A DNA stretch of 64,000 bases from Streptomyces seoulensis (GCF_022846655.1 NZ_AP025667.1:967001-1031000), one strand, 5' to 3'; positions 8,900-18,196 are shown, counted from the first letter of the stretch. Notes: a model not told the origin generated them from the sequence alone. Translations and numbers: made by a program.

Positions 8900-9958
8900 A
8901 TGGCGAGCCACGGAGCGCGGGGCGGCCGGAGCGGGGGGCGGCCCACGCTCGAAGAGGTGGCCGCCCGGGCCGGGGTCGGCCGCGGCACGGTCTCCCGGGT
9001 GATCAACGGCTCCCCGCGGGTCAGCGACACCACCCGCGCGGCCGTCGAAGCGGCGGTCGCGGAACTCGGGTACGTCCCCAACACCGCGGCCCGTGCCCTC
9101 GCGGCCAACCGCACCGACTCCATCGCGCTGGTCGTGCCCGAGCCGGAGACCCGGTTCTTCGCCGAGCCGTACTTCTCCGACATGCTGCGCGGGGTGGGGG
9201 CCGAACTGGCCGACACCGAGTGGCAGTTGCTGCTGATCTTCGCCAGCAGCGACCGGAAGCGGCAGCGGCTGGCGGAGTACCTCGCCGCGCACCGGGTGGA
9301 CGGCGTCCTCCTGGTCTCCGTGCATGCCGACGACCCGCTGCCCGACCTGCTGGACCGGCTGGAGATTCCGGCCGTGATCAGCGGCCCCCGGTCGGCGGGG
9401 GAGACGCTCACCTCCGTGGACTCCGACAACTACGGCGGCGCACGCTCGGCCGTCGAGCACCTCCTCGGCCGAGGTCGCCGCCGCATCGCTCACATCACCG
9501 GCCGCCCGGACGTCTACGGCGCCCAGCGCCGCGTCGACGGCTACCGGGACGGGCTGCGGGGCGCGGGGCTGGAGGTGGACGAACTGCTGCTCGAACCGGG
9601 CGACTTCACCGAGGACGGCGGCCGCCGCGCGATGGCGGCCCTGCTGGCCCGCCGCCCCGACCTGGACGCGGTCTTCGCCGCTTCCGACGTCACGGCGGCG
9701 GGGGCCCGCCAGGCCCTGCGCGAAGCGGGCCGCCGCATCCCCGACGACGTGGCCCTCGTCGGCTACGACGACTCCGCCATCGCCCGCCACATGGACCCGC
9801 CCCTCACCAGCGTCCGCCAGCCCATAGAGGAGATGGGCCGCGCCATGATCGACCTCCTCCTGGCCGAGATCGCGGACCGCCGCCCGGCTGGGACGCGGGG
9901 GCTGGAGCGCAGGCACGCGGTGCTGGCCACGGAGCTGGTGGGCCGGGAATCGTCCTAG
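8900..9958 (+). CDS. cebR: LacI-family repressor of cellobiose utilisation (CebR)
   Basis: Cytoplasmic LacI-family repressor (352 aa). An N-terminal HTH (about residues 15-40, LEEVAARAGVGRGTVSRVING) and hinge helix precede the periplasmic-binding-protein-like effector domain (about 70-345). Cellobiose is the known inducer of CebR in other Streptomyces. The ATG at 8900 has an upstream GGCGGAGG-type ribosome site; the open frame reaches back to 8846 but would place 18 unlike residues before the family N-terminus. It is divergent from cebEFG and beside the perfect palindrome. The 3' end overlaps the convergent hypothetical gene by 4 bases. Confidence 0.92.
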   Translation: MASHGARGGRSGGRPTLEEVAARAGVGRGTVSRVINGSPRVSDTTRAAVEAAVAELGYVPNTAARALAANRTDSIALVVPEPETRFFAEPYFSDMLRGVGAELADTEWQLLLIFASSDRKRQRLAEYLAAHRVDGVLLVSVHADDPLPDLLDRLEIPAVISGPRSAGETLTSVDSDNYGGARSAVEHLLGRGRRRIAHITGRPDVYGAQRRVDGYRDGLRGAGLEVDELLLEPGDFTEDGGRRAMAALLARRPDLDAVFAASDVTAAGARQALREAGRRIPDDVALVGYDDSAIARHMDPPLTSVRQPIEEMGRAMIDLLLAEIADRRPAGTRGLERRHAVLATELVGRESS

Positions 9959-10425
9959 GGGGTGTCGCGCCGAAGGCGTGCCGCCCCTCCGGTGTGGGCC
10001 GTTGAGGCGGGCGACCTCCGGTCGGGGTCGTCCTCGTGTGTCAGACGGCCGTCGGTCAGGTGCCAGAGGCGCTCGTGGGGAGTGAGCCGCCAGGTCTCGG
10101 TGGCGGCGCTCTCCTCGGCGATCCACTCGTGGAGCCGCGGGAGGGCCTGGGCGCGCAGCACGTCGCGGACGGCGGCGCGTTCCCCGGCGGCGACCGGGTG
10201 GACGTCCACGCGGAAGCCGACCGAGTCCGGGTGCATCCCCCTGCCGTGGTTGCGGGAGAGAGGGGCTACCCATGCCGCGCCCAGGACGATGGTCCCGCTG
10301 TCGAGGCCCGTGAGGAAGCGCAGCTCCGTGATCCGGCTCATCAGGGGGCCGAGGTGGGCGGAGACGTCCGTGGTCGTCAGGGGCCAGGCGCGGTCGCGGG
10401 GGAGGCGGCGGTTTCGTGCGGACAT
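9955..10425 (-). CDS. Conserved hypothetical protein, unknown function
   Basis: A 156-aa soluble protein with no signal peptide or membrane segment; I do not recognise the family. It is rich in Arg and Trp and has the segments LGPLMSRITELRFLTGLDSGTIVLGAAW and GFRVDVHPVAAGERAAVRDVLRAQALPRL (given here as landmarks near residues 20-47 and 65-95). The open frame continues upstream through a terminator hairpin and the tRNA-His gene; that part is not coding, so the ATG at 10425 is the first sensible start. It follows tRNA-His on the same strand but is separated by the terminator. Confidence 0.7.
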   Translation of the reverse strand: MSARNRRLPRDRAWPLTTTDVSAHLGPLMSRITELRFLTGLDSGTIVLGAAWVAPLSRNHGRGMHPDSVGFRVDVHPVAAGERAAVRDVLRAQALPRLHEWIAEESAATETWRLTPHERLWHLTDGRLTHEDDPDRRSPASTAHTGGAARLRRDTP

Positions 10426-10464
10426 GACACGCAGGATGGCAGGGGGGAACGTGGCGCGGAAACG

Positions 10465-10504
10465 ACTTTGGGGCCGATCCGTCGAAACGGATCGGCCCCA
10501 AAGT
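10465..10504. terminator. Strong terminator downstream of tRNA-His
   Basis: Two 18-base arms (10465-10482 and 10487-10504) form a perfect stem with a CGAA tetraloop. It begins 8 bases after the tRNA 3' end on the minus strand, so it most likely ends the tRNA transcript and keeps it separate from the following gene. Confidence 0.85.
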
Positions 10505-10511
10505 CCTACAG

Positions 10512-10585
10512 GGTGAGTGACGGGACTTGAACCCGCGACTTCCTGGACCACAACCAGGTGCTCTACCAGCTGAGCTACACCCACC
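10512..10585 (-). tRNA. tRNA-His (anticodon GTG)
   Basis: The minus strand folds as a complete cloverleaf. The acceptor stem pairs GTGGGTG with CACTCAC, the D arm is GCTCAGCTGGTAGAGC, the anticodon loop is TTGTGGT with anticodon GTG, and the T arm contains GGTTCAAGTCC. The extra G at position -1 faces discriminator C73, the identity mark of tRNA-His. CCA is not encoded. An 18-bp hairpin follows. Confidence 0.97.
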
Positions 10586-10690
10586 ACGACCGGCGGTGGA
10601 ACTTGTCGTTTCCCCGACCGGCCGAGAAGAAGTCTACAGGGTCCAGAGGGGTGCTCGCGCACACGTTTCCGCGCACGCGTTCCCGGTGGG

Positions 10691-11293
10691 CTACGAAGGC
10701 GGCAGGACGTACTTCGCCGCGATGGTCTTCGCGGTGTCGGAGTCCGGGCCGGGCTGCGGGACGAAGACCGCCTCGCGGTAGTAGCGCAGCTCGGCGATGG
10801 ACTCGCGGATGTCGGCCAGCGCCCGGTGGTTGCCGTTCTTCTCCGGGCTGTTGAAGTACGCCCTCGGGTACCAGCGCCGGGCCAGCTCCTTGACCGAGGA
10901 CACGTCGACGATCCGGTAGTGGAGGTGGGCCTCCAGTGTGGGCATGTCGCGCAGCAGGAAGCCGCGGTCGGTGCCGACGGAGTTGCCGCACAACGGGGCC
11001 TTGCCGGGCTCCTTGACGTGCTCCCGGATGTAGGCGAGCACCTGCTCCTCGGCGTCGGCGAGCGTGGTGCCGCCGGCCAGCTCCTCCAGCAGGCCGGAGG
11101 CGGTGTGCATCTGGCGCACCACCTCGGGCATCGTCTCCAGCGCGGAGTCCGGCGGGCGGATGACGATGTCCACCCCTTCGCCGAGCACGTTCAGCTCGGA
11201 GTCGGTGACGAGGGCGGCCACCTCGATGAGCGCGTCGTCGGACAGCGAGAGGCCGGTCATCTCGCAGTCGATCCACACCATGCGATCGTTCAT
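10691..11293 (-). CDS. orn: Oligoribonuclease
   Basis: Cytoplasmic 3'-to-5' exoribonuclease (200 aa) that degrades 2-5 nt RNA and linear dinucleotides such as pGpG, the last step of c-di-GMP breakdown. The DEDDh signature is visible: D9 and E11 in WIDCEMTG, an internal Asp in the GTDRGFL region, and the closing HRALADI segment. The ATG at 11293 gives the typical [10 protein letters not shown]-terminus; three extra codons upstream are less likely. It lies downstream of adpA on the same strand, but a strong hairpin separates them. The ornA-adpA order is conserved in Streptomyces. Confidence 0.95.
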   Translation of the reverse strand: MNDRMVWIDCEMTGLSLSDDALIEVAALVTDSELNVLGEGVDIVIRPPDSALETMPEVVRQMHTASGLLEELAGGTTLADAEEQVLAYIREHVKEPGKAPLCGNSVGTDRGFLLRDMPTLEAHLHYRIVDVSSVKELARRWYPRAYFNSPEKNGNHRALADIRESIAELRYYREAVFVPQPGPDSDTAKTIAAKYVLPPS

Positions 11294-11344
11294 GTGTCTC
11301 ACCTTAAGGGGACCCGGACCCGCCCGGACCCGCCCGTACGCACG

Positions 11345-11388
11345 GAGAAGGGGGTGGGGGAGGCCGAGCCTCCTCCCACCCCCTTCTC
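11345..11388. terminator. Terminator between adpA and orn
   Basis: Arms 11345-11363 and 11369-11388 pair GAGAAGGGGGTGGG with CCCACCCCCTTCTC plus further G-C pairs around one bulge, with a CCGAG loop. It lies just after the adpA stop on the minus strand, so it should end the adpA transcript. Confidence 0.8.
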
Positions 11389-11399
11389 GCCGGTGATGC

Positions 11400-12623
11400 T
11401 CAGCCGCCTCCGCGCGGCCCCGGCAGCAGACTCACCGCGCCCGCGTGGCGACGGCTCTGCAGCGGCACCCCGCCGTCCCGGTCCTGGTGCAGGACCGAGG
11501 GCACGGGGGTCACCGGGCCGTGACCGGGCAGCCCGGCCGCGGCCGGACCCTGCGGCACACCGTGCTGCGCGAGCTGCTGCTCCTGCTCGATCTGCCGCTC
11601 ACCCTGCGGCCTGCGGGCCCGGTAGGCGGCCCGGTAGGTCGCGGGCGACGAGCCGAGCTGGCGGCGGAAGTGCCCGCGCAGCGCGACCGGCGAGCGGAAG
11701 CCGCAGCGGCCCGCGACCTCGTCCACGGAGTAGTCGGAGGTCTCCAGCAGCCGCTGCGCCTGGAGCACCCGCTGGGTGATCAGCCACTGCAGCGGCGCAC
11801 TGCCGGTAAGCGAGCGGAACCTGCGGTCGAACGTACGGCGGCTCATGTAGGCGCGTGCCGCCAGCGTCTCCACGTCGAACTGCTCGTGGAGGTGTTCCAG
11901 CGCCCAGGCGACGACCTCGGCCAGCGGGTCGGCGCCGATCTCCTCGGGTAAAGACCTGTCGAGGTAGCGCTCCTGACCGCCGCTGCGGCGGGGCGGCACC
12001 ACCAGGCGGCGGGCCAGCGCACCGGCGGCCTCGTTGCCGTGGTCCGTCCGCACGATGTGCAGACACAGGTCGATCCCGGCCGCCGTACCGGCCGAGGTGA
12101 GCACGTCGCCGTCGTCGACGAACAGCTCACGCGGATCGACGTGCACCGACGGATAGCGCTTGGCCAGCGTCGGCGCGTACATCCAGTGGGTGGTGGCCGG
12201 GCGGCCGTCCAGCAGGCCGGCCGCGGCCAGGACGAACGCCCCGGTGCACAGGCCGACGATGCGGGCCCCCTCCTCGTGCGCCCGGCGCAGCGCGTCGAGC
12301 GCCTCCTCCGGTGGCGGCGAGGTGATCGAGCGCCAGGCCGGTACGACGACCGTGCCCGCACGGGAGATCGCCTCCAGCCCATGTGGCGCGGTGAGTTCCA
12401 GGCCCCCTGTGGTCCGCAGCGGGCCGTCCTCGCCGGCGCACACCAGCAGTCGGTAGCGCGGCACTCCGGCGTCCTGGCGGTCGATCCCGAACACCGAAAG
12501 CGGTATGGAACTCTCGAAGATGGGGCCGCCGCTGAACAGCAGCACCGCGACGATCTCCTTGCGGCGTCGCCCGGCCAGTTTCCGGACAGCGGCTTCCGGC
12601 GCGGCGGTGGAGTCGTGGCTCAT
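11400..12623 (-). CDS. adpA: Developmental master regulator AdpA (AraC family)
   Basis: AraC/XylS-family activator (407 aa) that drives aerial growth and secondary metabolism in Streptomyces. The N-terminal DJ-1/PfpI-like dimerisation domain (about residues 25-195) includes LCTGAF with C126; the C-terminal AraC double HTH lies at about 230-335 ([15 protein letters not shown], then [12 protein letters not shown]). Leu225, in the linker between them, is encoded by TTA (11949-11951), the rare bldA-dependent codon found at this place in other adpA genes. The protein is nearly identical in sequence to the S. griseus AdpA I remember, which also fixes the start. The last 60 residues are a Gln/Pro/Gly-rich variable tail. 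Confidence 0.97.
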   Translation of the reverse strand: MSHDSTAAPEAAVRKLAGRRRKEIVAVLLFSGGPIFESSIPLSVFGIDRQDAGVPRYRLLVCAGEDGPLRTTGGLELTAPHGLEAISRAGTVVVPAWRSITSPPPEEALDALRRAHEEGARIVGLCTGAFVLAAAGLLDGRPATTHWMYAPTLAKRYPSVHVDPRELFVDDGDVLTSAGTAAGIDLCLHIVRTDHGNEAAGALARRLVVPPRRSGGQERYLDRSLPEEIGADPLAEVVAWALEHLHEQFDVETLAARAYMSRRTFDRRFRSLTGSAPLQWLITQRVLQAQRLLETSDYSVDEVAGRCGFRSPVALRGHFRRQLGSSPATYRAAYRARRPQGERQIEQEQQLAQHGVPQGPAAAGLPGHGPVTPVPSVLHQDRDGGVPLQSRRHAGAVSLLPGPRGGG

Positions 12624-12761
12624 ACTGCTAAGCCCCCCTCGGTGGTCGCGGCTCCCTTTACGCTTCGGGTCTGTCGCTCCTGCACGTTTCCCCTCGGTCC
12701 TGCACGAGTCCCCCGCCGTAAGACATCAAGATCGAATCTACTGGCTCCCGCGGTCTGCCGG

Positions 12762-12771
12762 TGGCCAGTTC
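12762..12771. promoter_or_regulatory. AdpA-type binding site in the adpA upstream region
   Basis: TGGCCAGTTC fits every position of the AdpA consensus TGGCSNGWWY. It lies about 140 bases before the adpA start, in a long non-coding leader (12624-13009, 386 bases). A second near match, TGGCGTGAAG at about 12803, misses the last position. The site agrees with the known autoregulation of adpA but is only a sequence match. I found no open reading frame of note in this leader, and no clear promoter boxes. Confidence 0.5.
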
Positions 12772-13009
12772 CACACGCGGTGCATTGTCGACATGACAAC
12801 TTGGCGTGAAGCATTCGATCACGAAGGGTTGCACTCGTGGGGCGTGCAGGGAAGTACGCCTCCACGGGGTGGCCAAACCGCATAGGGTGCGACGGGTCGG
12901 ACGACCCTTGTTTGTGCAGGTGGAACGGGGGTTGAGGGGTGGTTGGAACCCCTCCGGAGCGATATTCAGAACTTGGCTGAAAAGCAGCGTTCGAGGGTGT
13001 GGAAACCGG

Positions 13010-13267
13010 TCAGTCGACCGGTGTACCAGCCCTCCTGTGATCTGCGACTCGCCGTGCGGCCTCCCGCAGCGAGCGATGGAACAGCAGCCGGCACGCACCG
13101 GTGACCGCCCCCAGGCCCACCCCCGCGCCCACGGCCAGGGTGGGCGCCGTACCGCACCACAGCAGGATCACCGGTACCAGTACGCAGCAGAGGGCCGCCC
13201 AGCGGATCACCTCACGCGCGGTGTCCGATCCGGGTGCGGACCGGTGCGCGGGGCGGGCTGCGGGCAT
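13010..13267 (-). CDS. Small predicted membrane protein
   Basis: An 85-aa protein with one long or two short hydrophobic segments (about residues 22-60, AALCCVLVPVILLWCGTA then LAVGAGVGLGAVTGA) and a basic C-terminal tail rich in Arg. No family recognised. It lies upstream of adpA on the same strand, 386 bases away. Coding is supported by length, composition and a sensible ATG, but not by a strong ribosome site, so it could still be a chance open frame. Confidence 0.55.
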   Translation of the reverse strand: MPAARPAHRSAPGSDTAREVIRWAALCCVLVPVILLWCGTAPTLAVGAGVGLGAVTGACRLLFHRSLREAARRVADHRRAGTPVD

Positions 13268-13503
13268 CTGCGGGCTCCCTGGGGGCGGCGGTTCAGGGGG
13301 TTCAACGCGCGGACGGCCGGACGGTCACCCCCTTGATGCACGGGTCCCGGCAAAACGCCTGTACGGGGCAGCGACCATTGCGTAAGGGGCGCCGCTCGTG
13401 CATGCTCCGGGGAACCCCTCGGGACTTCCCGGAGGGCCGCTCACGGAGCGTGTGCGTGAACTGCGACTGGGAGGCGTGCCGCCGTACCCTTGAGGGTATG
13501 GGG

Positions 13504-14109
13504 ATGGGAAGACGTTTCCCGGACACAGCTCCGCCGCACGATGTTCCCCCTCCATACAAGGATCACGACGCCGAGACAGCCATGGCCGGTCACGAATTCT
13601 TCGAACCCGCGGACCGCAAGCGGCCGGTAGCCGAACCCACGGCGGCCGAGCCCCTGGCGGCGGAAGAGGCACGCCCTTCCTGCGATCCCGCCTTCAAGCA
13701 CGGAGTGGTCGTCGGCTTCGACGGCTCCACCTCCAGCGAGCGCGCCCTCGCCTACGCCGTCGGCATGGCCCACCGCTCCGGTTCGGGCCTGATCATCGTC
13801 CACGTGGCCAACCGGCTGCCCACCACGGTGTGGGCGGGCTGTGAGCCGCCCGTCTTCGTGGACGTCCCCGACCACCGCACCGAGGTGCTCGGTCTGGAGC
13901 TGGCCTGCGCCGACCACTTGAGCGAGGTGCCGTGGATCCTGGTGGAGCGCGGCGGCGACATCTGCCATGAACTGGAGGAGGTCGGGCGGGAGTACGAGGC
14001 GGACGCGATCGTCGTCGGCTCCACGCACGGCATCGCCGGGCGGATCTTCGGCTCCGTGGCCGGCCGGCTCACCAAGCGGGCCCGGCGGCCCGTGATCGTG
14101 ATCCCCTGA
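13504..14109 (+). CDS. Universal stress protein (UspA family)
   Basis: Cytoplasmic single-domain USP (201 aa) with an unusual leader. After about 60 polar, Pro/Glu-rich residues, the alpha/beta USP fold starts at VVVGFDGSTSSERAL and ends with IVVGSTHGIAGRIFGSVAGRLTKRARRPVIVIP-type ATP-binding sequence, including the G-2x-G-9x-G(S) motif (GSTHGIAGRIFGSVAG). The ATG at 13504 is preferred over 13498 because GAGGG then sits 7 bases upstream; an internal ATG at 13582 is also possible and would remove the leader. Probably ATP-binding and stress-related; partner unknown. It stands alone between adpA and glmS. Confidence 0.85.
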   Translation: MGRRFPDTAPPHDVPPPYKDHDAETAMAGHEFFEPADRKRPVAEPTAAEPLAAEEARPSCDPAFKHGVVVGFDGSTSSERALAYAVGMAHRSGSGLIIVHVANRLPTTVWAGCEPPVFVDVPDHRTEVLGLELACADHLSEVPWILVERGGDICHELEEVGREYEADAIVVGSTHGIAGRIFGSVAGRLTKRARRPVIVIP

Positions 14110-14283
14110 CGCCTCAACTTCCTCTGCGATCGCCCCACTTCCCGCTCCGTGAAGCTACTCGCGCGTAGAGGTGTCCCTCATGCCCGTGCCGGGCATACAA
14201 CGGCCGACGCCGCAGGCGAGTCGTGCTGCCGGCCGGGGGGTGACGGCCACCGGCCGAGGACAGCGGCACGGGCAGCGGCACGG

Positions 14284-14321
14284 AAACGGACCCCCACGAC
14301 GGCTCGCGCGAGGGTCCGTTT
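14284..14321. terminator. Terminator for glmS (convergent region)
   Basis: AAACGGACCC (14284-14293) and GGGTCCGTTT (14312-14321) form a 10-bp stem between the stress-protein gene and glmS. A short T-rich run follows on the plus strand. The 233-base gap 14110-14342 holds nothing else I recognise. Confidence 0.65.
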
Positions 14322-14342
14322 CTTTGTGTCCGGGGGCGTGGA

Positions 14343-16160
14343 CTACTCCACGGTCACCGACTTGGCCAGGTTGCGCGGCTTGTCGATGTCGCGGCCCAGG
14401 ACCTTCGCCGCGTGGTAGGCGAGGAGCTGGAGCGGGATGCCCATGAGGATCGGGTCCAGCTCGTCCTCGTTCTTCGGGACCACGATGGTCCGGTCCGCCT
14501 TCTCCTGCTCCTGGTGGGCGACCGCGAGGATCTTGCCGCTGCGGGCCTTGATCTCCTCCAGCGCGGCGCGGTTCTTCTCCAGCAGGTCGTCGTCGGGGAC
14601 GATGGCGACCGTCGGCAGGGCGGGCTCGATCAGGGCCAGCGGGCCGTGCTTCAGCTCGGAGGCGGGGTACGCCTCGGCGTGGATGTAGGTGATCTCCTTG
14701 AGCTTCAGGGAGGCCTCGCGGGCGACCGGGTAGCCCCGGACCCGGCCGATGAAGAGCATCGAGCGGCTCTCCGCGTACTCCTCGGCCAGCTCGCGGACCT
14801 GCTCCTCCTGCTTGAGGATCTCGGCGATCTGTCCGGGCAGCTTGCGCAGGCCCTCGATGATCCGCTTGCCGTCGCGCACGGACAGGTCGCGGGTGCGGCC
14901 CAGGTGCAGCGCGAGCAGCGCGAAGGCGACCGTGGTGTTGGTGAAGCACTTGGTGGAGACCACGCACACCTCGGGACCGGCGTGCACGTAGATGCCGCCG
15001 TCGGCCTCGCGGGCGATGGCCGAGCCGACCACGTTGACCACACCGAGGACGCGGGCGCCCTTGCGCTTCAGCTCCTGCACGGCGGCCAGCACGTCGTACG
15101 TCTCACCGGACTGGGAGACCGCGATGTACAGGGTGTCGGGGTCGACGACCGGGTTGCGGTAGCGGAACTCGGACGCCGGCTCGGCGTCGGCGGGGATGCG
15201 GGCCAGCTCCTCGATCATCTGGGCGCCGATCATGCCCGCGTGGTACGAGGTGCCGCAGCCGAGGATCTTCACGCGGCGGATGCGGCGCGCCTCGCGGGCG
15301 TCCAGGTTGAGACCGCCCAGGTGCACGGTGGAGAAGCGGTCGTCGATGCGGCCGCGCAGCACGCGGTCCACGGCATCGGCCTGCTCGTGGATCTCCTTGT
15401 GCATGTAGGTGTCGTGGCCGCCCATGTCGTAGGAGGCGGCCTCCCACTCCACGGTGGTGGGCTCGGCGCTGGTGCGGGTGCCCTCGGTGGTGTAGGTGCG
15501 GAAGTCGTCGGCCTTCAGGGTGGCCATCTCGCCGTCGTCCAGGGTGACGATCTGCCGGGTGTGGGTGACCAGGGCGGCGATGTCCGAGGCGACGAACATC
15601 TCCTTCTCGCCGATGCCGAGGACGACCGGGGAGCCGTTGCGGGCCACCACGATGCGGTCGGGGAAGTCGGCGTGCATCACGGCGATGCCGTAGGTGCCCT
15701 CGACCAGGCGGAGCGCTTCGCGGACCTTGTCCTCGAGCTTCTCGGCCTCGGAGCGGGCGATCAGGTGGGTGAGCACCTCGGTGTCGGTGTCGGAGAGGAA
15801 CTCCACACCGTCCGCCTCCAGCTTGCGGCGCAGGTCGGAGGCGTTGTCGATGATGCCGTTGTGGACGACGGCGACCTTGTCGTCGGCCGACATGTGCGGG
15901 TGGGCGTTCACATCGGAGGGGGCGCCGTGGGTGGCCCAGCGGGTGTGGGCGATGCCGGTGGTGCCCTTGAAGCGCGCGGGGACCTTGGCCTCCAGGTCAC
16001 GCACCCGGCCCTTGGCCTTGACCATCTTCAGGCCCGCCGTCTTGGGGGAGGTGACGACGATGCCGGCCGAGTCGTAGCCGCGGTACTCCAGGCGCTGGAG
16101 ACCTTCCAGCAGCAGGGGAGCGACGTCCCGCTTACCGATGTATCCGACAATTCCGCACAT
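14343..16160 (-). CDS. glmS: Glutamine--fructose-6-phosphate aminotransferase
   Basis: Cytoplasmic GlmS (605 aa) making glucosamine-6-phosphate from fructose-6-phosphate and glutamine, the first step toward UDP-GlcNAc and peptidoglycan. The N-terminal class II glutaminase begins MCGIVGYIG with nucleophile Cys2 after Met removal; HTRWATHG and HNGIIDN are conserved active-site segments. Two SIS sugar-isomerase domains follow (CGTSYHAG, SQSGET), and the C-terminus ends DKPRNLAKSVTVE as in all GlmS. It lies 25 bases after a small conserved gene on the same strand. Streptomyces often has two glmS copies; which one this is cannot be decided here. Confidence 0.96.
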   Translation of the reverse strand: MCGIVGYIGKRDVAPLLLEGLQRLEYRGYDSAGIVVTSPKTAGLKMVKAKGRVRDLEAKVPARFKGTTGIAHTRWATHGAPSDVNAHPHMSADDKVAVVHNGIIDNASDLRRKLEADGVEFLSDTDTEVLTHLIARSEAEKLEDKVREALRLVEGTYGIAVMHADFPDRIVVARNGSPVVLGIGEKEMFVASDIAALVTHTRQIVTLDDGEMATLKADDFRTYTTEGTRTSAEPTTVEWEAASYDMGGHDTYMHKEIHEQADAVDRVLRGRIDDRFSTVHLGGLNLDAREARRIRRVKILGCGTSYHAGMIGAQMIEELARIPADAEPASEFRYRNPVVDPDTLYIAVSQSGETYDVLAAVQELKRKGARVLGVVNVVGSAIAREADGGIYVHAGPEVCVVSTKCFTNTTVAFALLALHLGRTRDLSVRDGKRIIEGLRKLPGQIAEILKQEEQVRELAEEYAESRSMLFIGRVRGYPVAREASLKLKEITYIHAEAYPASELKHGPLALIEPALPTVAIVPDDDLLEKNRAALEEIKARSGKILAVAHQEQEKADRTIVVPKNEDELDPILMGIPLQLLAYHAAKVLGRDIDKPRNLAKSVTVE

Positions 16161-16185
16161 GTGTTAGCTCCCTCACCCTGGCTTC

Positions 16186-16506
16186 TCAGCCGTAGACCAT
16201 GCGGCGCAACTGCCTGAGCGTGAGCTCCGGCGGTGCCACCGCGCGGTATTTCAGGTCCGCATCGATCCGTTCGAAGATCGCCGCGTTCTGCAGACCCTGG
16301 GCCTGCAGTTCTCGGTGTCGACGACGGACGTAGTCCTGGGTCGTCTCGTCGAAGAAGGCGAGCACGTCCTGTATCACTCGCAGCGCCTCGCCCCGGCTGA
16401 GCGGGGTGGAGCGCGTCAAATGATCGACAAGTTCCTCGTGCACCCGGTAGATCTTCGGGTACGGACGCCGGTTTCGCAAGAATCGTGCCCGATTCCGGGC
16501 AAGCAC
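16186..16506 (-). CDS. Conserved small protein upstream of glmS
   Basis: A 106-aa soluble protein, predicted largely helical, with the motif HLTRSTPLSRGEALRVIQDV near residues 29-48 and an Arg-rich C-terminus (PPELTLRQLRRMVYG). I recall similar uncharacterised Streptomyces proteins of 90-100 residues with the same core; no function is known to me. The N-terminal 15 residues may be overextended, and a GTG at 16443 is an alternative. It precedes glmS by 25 bases on the same strand, so the two are probably co-transcribed. Confidence 0.75.
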   Translation of the reverse strand: MLARNRARFLRNRRPYPKIYRVHEELVDHLTRSTPLSRGEALRVIQDVLAFFDETTQDYVRRRHRELQAQGLQNAAIFERIDADLKYRAVAPPELTLRQLRRMVYG

Positions 16507-16593
16507 CTGTTGGTGTGCTCATGGGCGGCTGTTCGCCCGGTGTCCACGTCCCGTCCCGGACCGTGTTGCCGTCGGGCCCGAGTTTTGGGGGTC

Positions 16594-18174
16594 ATGGACA
16601 TACCTCGCATGGGCGTACCCGAGAAGCTGGCCGAGCGGATGAGCATGGCCGAGCGGCACGAGTACCTGCGGAGCAGATTCTCCCGGCGCACCCTGATCAG
16701 GGGTGGCGCGGTCACCCTGGGCACCGTCGCGGGCGGCGCCTTCGTGCCCGGCGCCGCGCCCCCGGCCGCCGCCGCGACGCCGGCTCCCCGGCGGGCCGCC
16801 GAGCAGGTGGACGGCGCGCTGGCCGCCCCCTTCGGCCGCCACCTGGCCTGGGGCAACGACCCGCGCACCGAGATCACCGTCTCCTGGCAGGTGCCGGTCG
16901 CGGTCAAGCGCCCCTTCATCCGCGTCGGCGCCCACCCCTGGGACCTCTCCCGCAAGATCGACGCCGAGGTTCGCACCTTGCACACCCCGGCCGGGGTCGG
17001 TGCGAGCGGCGACCACACCCAGTACTACGTGCACGCGAGGCTCAGCCGTCTGCGCCCCGGCCAGACCTATTACTACGGCGTCGGCCACCACGGCTTCGAC
17101 CCCGCCGAGCCCCACCTGCTCGGCACCCTCGGCACCTTCACCACCGCCCCCGCCCACAAGGCGCCCTTCACCTTCACCGCCTTCGGCGACGAGGGCGTCG
17201 GCTACCACGGCCTGGCCAACAACGCCCTGATCCTCGGCCAGAACCCCGCCTTCCACCTGCACGCGGGCGACATCGCCTACGGCGACCCCGCCGGCGCGGG
17301 CAAGACCACCGACACCGGCTTCGACTCACGCACCTGGGACCAGTTCCTGCACCAGACCGAGTCCGTCGCCAAGCAGATCCCCTGGATGCCCGCCTACGGC
17401 AACCACGACATGGAGGCCTGGTACTCGCCCAACGGCTATGGCGGTGAGGAGGCCCGCTGGTCCCTCCCGGACAACGGCCCCGACGCGGCCAACCTGCCCG
17501 GCGTCTACTCCTTCGTCTACGGCAACACCGCCGTCATCTCGCTCGACGCCAACGACATCTCCTACGAGATCCCGGCCAACCTCGGCATCTCCGGCGGCAC
17601 GCAGACGACATGGCTGGAGGCCCAGCTCAAGAGGTACCGGGCCGCGCGGGACGTCGACTTCGTGGTGGTCTTCTTCCACCACTGCGCCTACTGCACCTCC
17701 ACCGCCCACGCCTCCGAGGGCGGGGTCCGCCAGGAGTGGGTGCCGCTGTTCGAGAAGTACACGGTCGACCTGGTCATCAACGGCCACAACCACCAGTACG
17801 AGCGCACCGACGTGATCAAGGGCGACACGGTCGTCAAGAAGCTGCCCATCGGCGGCACCGCCTACCCCGAGACCGAGGGCGTCGTCTACGTCACCGCGGG
17901 CGCGGCCGGCCGCAGCCTGTACGCCTTCACCGCCCCCGACACCTACGAGGGACACGAGAAGGAGACCGAGTCCGTCGCCTCCTTCGTCAACCTCAAGGAC
18001 GGCAAGCGGTCCGAGACCGTCGCCTGGTCCCGCGTGCGCTACCTCGACTACTCCTTCCTCCGCGTGGACGTCACGCCCGCCCCCAGGGGCCGGCACACCA
18101 CGCTGACCGTGTCCGGCATCGCCGAGACCGGTGAGCGGATCGACCACTTCACGGTGGCCCGCCGCGCCAAGTAG
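16594..18174 (+). CDS. Secreted purple acid phosphatase-like metallophosphoesterase
   Basis: Tat-exported metallophosphoesterase (526 aa) of the purple acid phosphatase type, probably releasing phosphate from organic esters outside the cell. The twin-arginine motif SRRTLIRGG lies near residue 30, followed by an Ala-rich signal. A fibronectin-like N-terminal domain (about 70-185) precedes the catalytic domain with the metal-binding blocks FGDEG, HAGDIAYGD, GNHDME, FFHH and NGHNHQYER in order. The ATG at 16594 is chosen because upstream sequence belongs to the divergent neighbour and its promoter gap. It ends at a strong hairpin shared with desD. No PHO box was identified. Confidence 0.9.
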   Translation: MDIPRMGVPEKLAERMSMAERHEYLRSRFSRRTLIRGGAVTLGTVAGGAFVPGAAPPAAAATPAPRRAAEQVDGALAAPFGRHLAWGNDPRTEITVSWQVPVAVKRPFIRVGAHPWDLSRKIDAEVRTLHTPAGVGASGDHTQYYVHARLSRLRPGQTYYYGVGHHGFDPAEPHLLGTLGTFTTAPAHKAPFTFTAFGDEGVGYHGLANNALILGQNPAFHLHAGDIAYGDPAGAGKTTDTGFDSRTWDQFLHQTESVAKQIPWMPAYGNHDMEAWYSPNGYGGEEARWSLPDNGPDAANLPGVYSFVYGNTAVISLDANDISYEIPANLGISGGTQTTWLEAQLKRYRAARDVDFVVVFFHHCAYCTSTAHASEGGVRQEWVPLFEKYTVDLVINGHNHQYERTDVIKGDTVVKKLPIGGTAYPETEGVVYVTAGAAGRSLYAFTAPDTYEGHEKETESVASFVNLKDGKRSETVAWSRVRYLDYSFLRVDVTPAPRGRHTTLTVSGIAETGERIDHFTVARRAK

Positions 18175-18196
18175 CCGGGCAGGCGGAAACAGGGGT

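Noticed and set aside
10426..10662. Upstream extension of the 9955-10425 gene
   Set aside because: It runs through the terminator hairpin and tRNA-His; the peptide VAQLVEHLVV is the typical translation of a tRNA gene.
11317..11336. Two tandem GGACCCGCCC units after the orn start
   Set aside because: Only two copies, too little for a repeat element; within a GC-rich leader.
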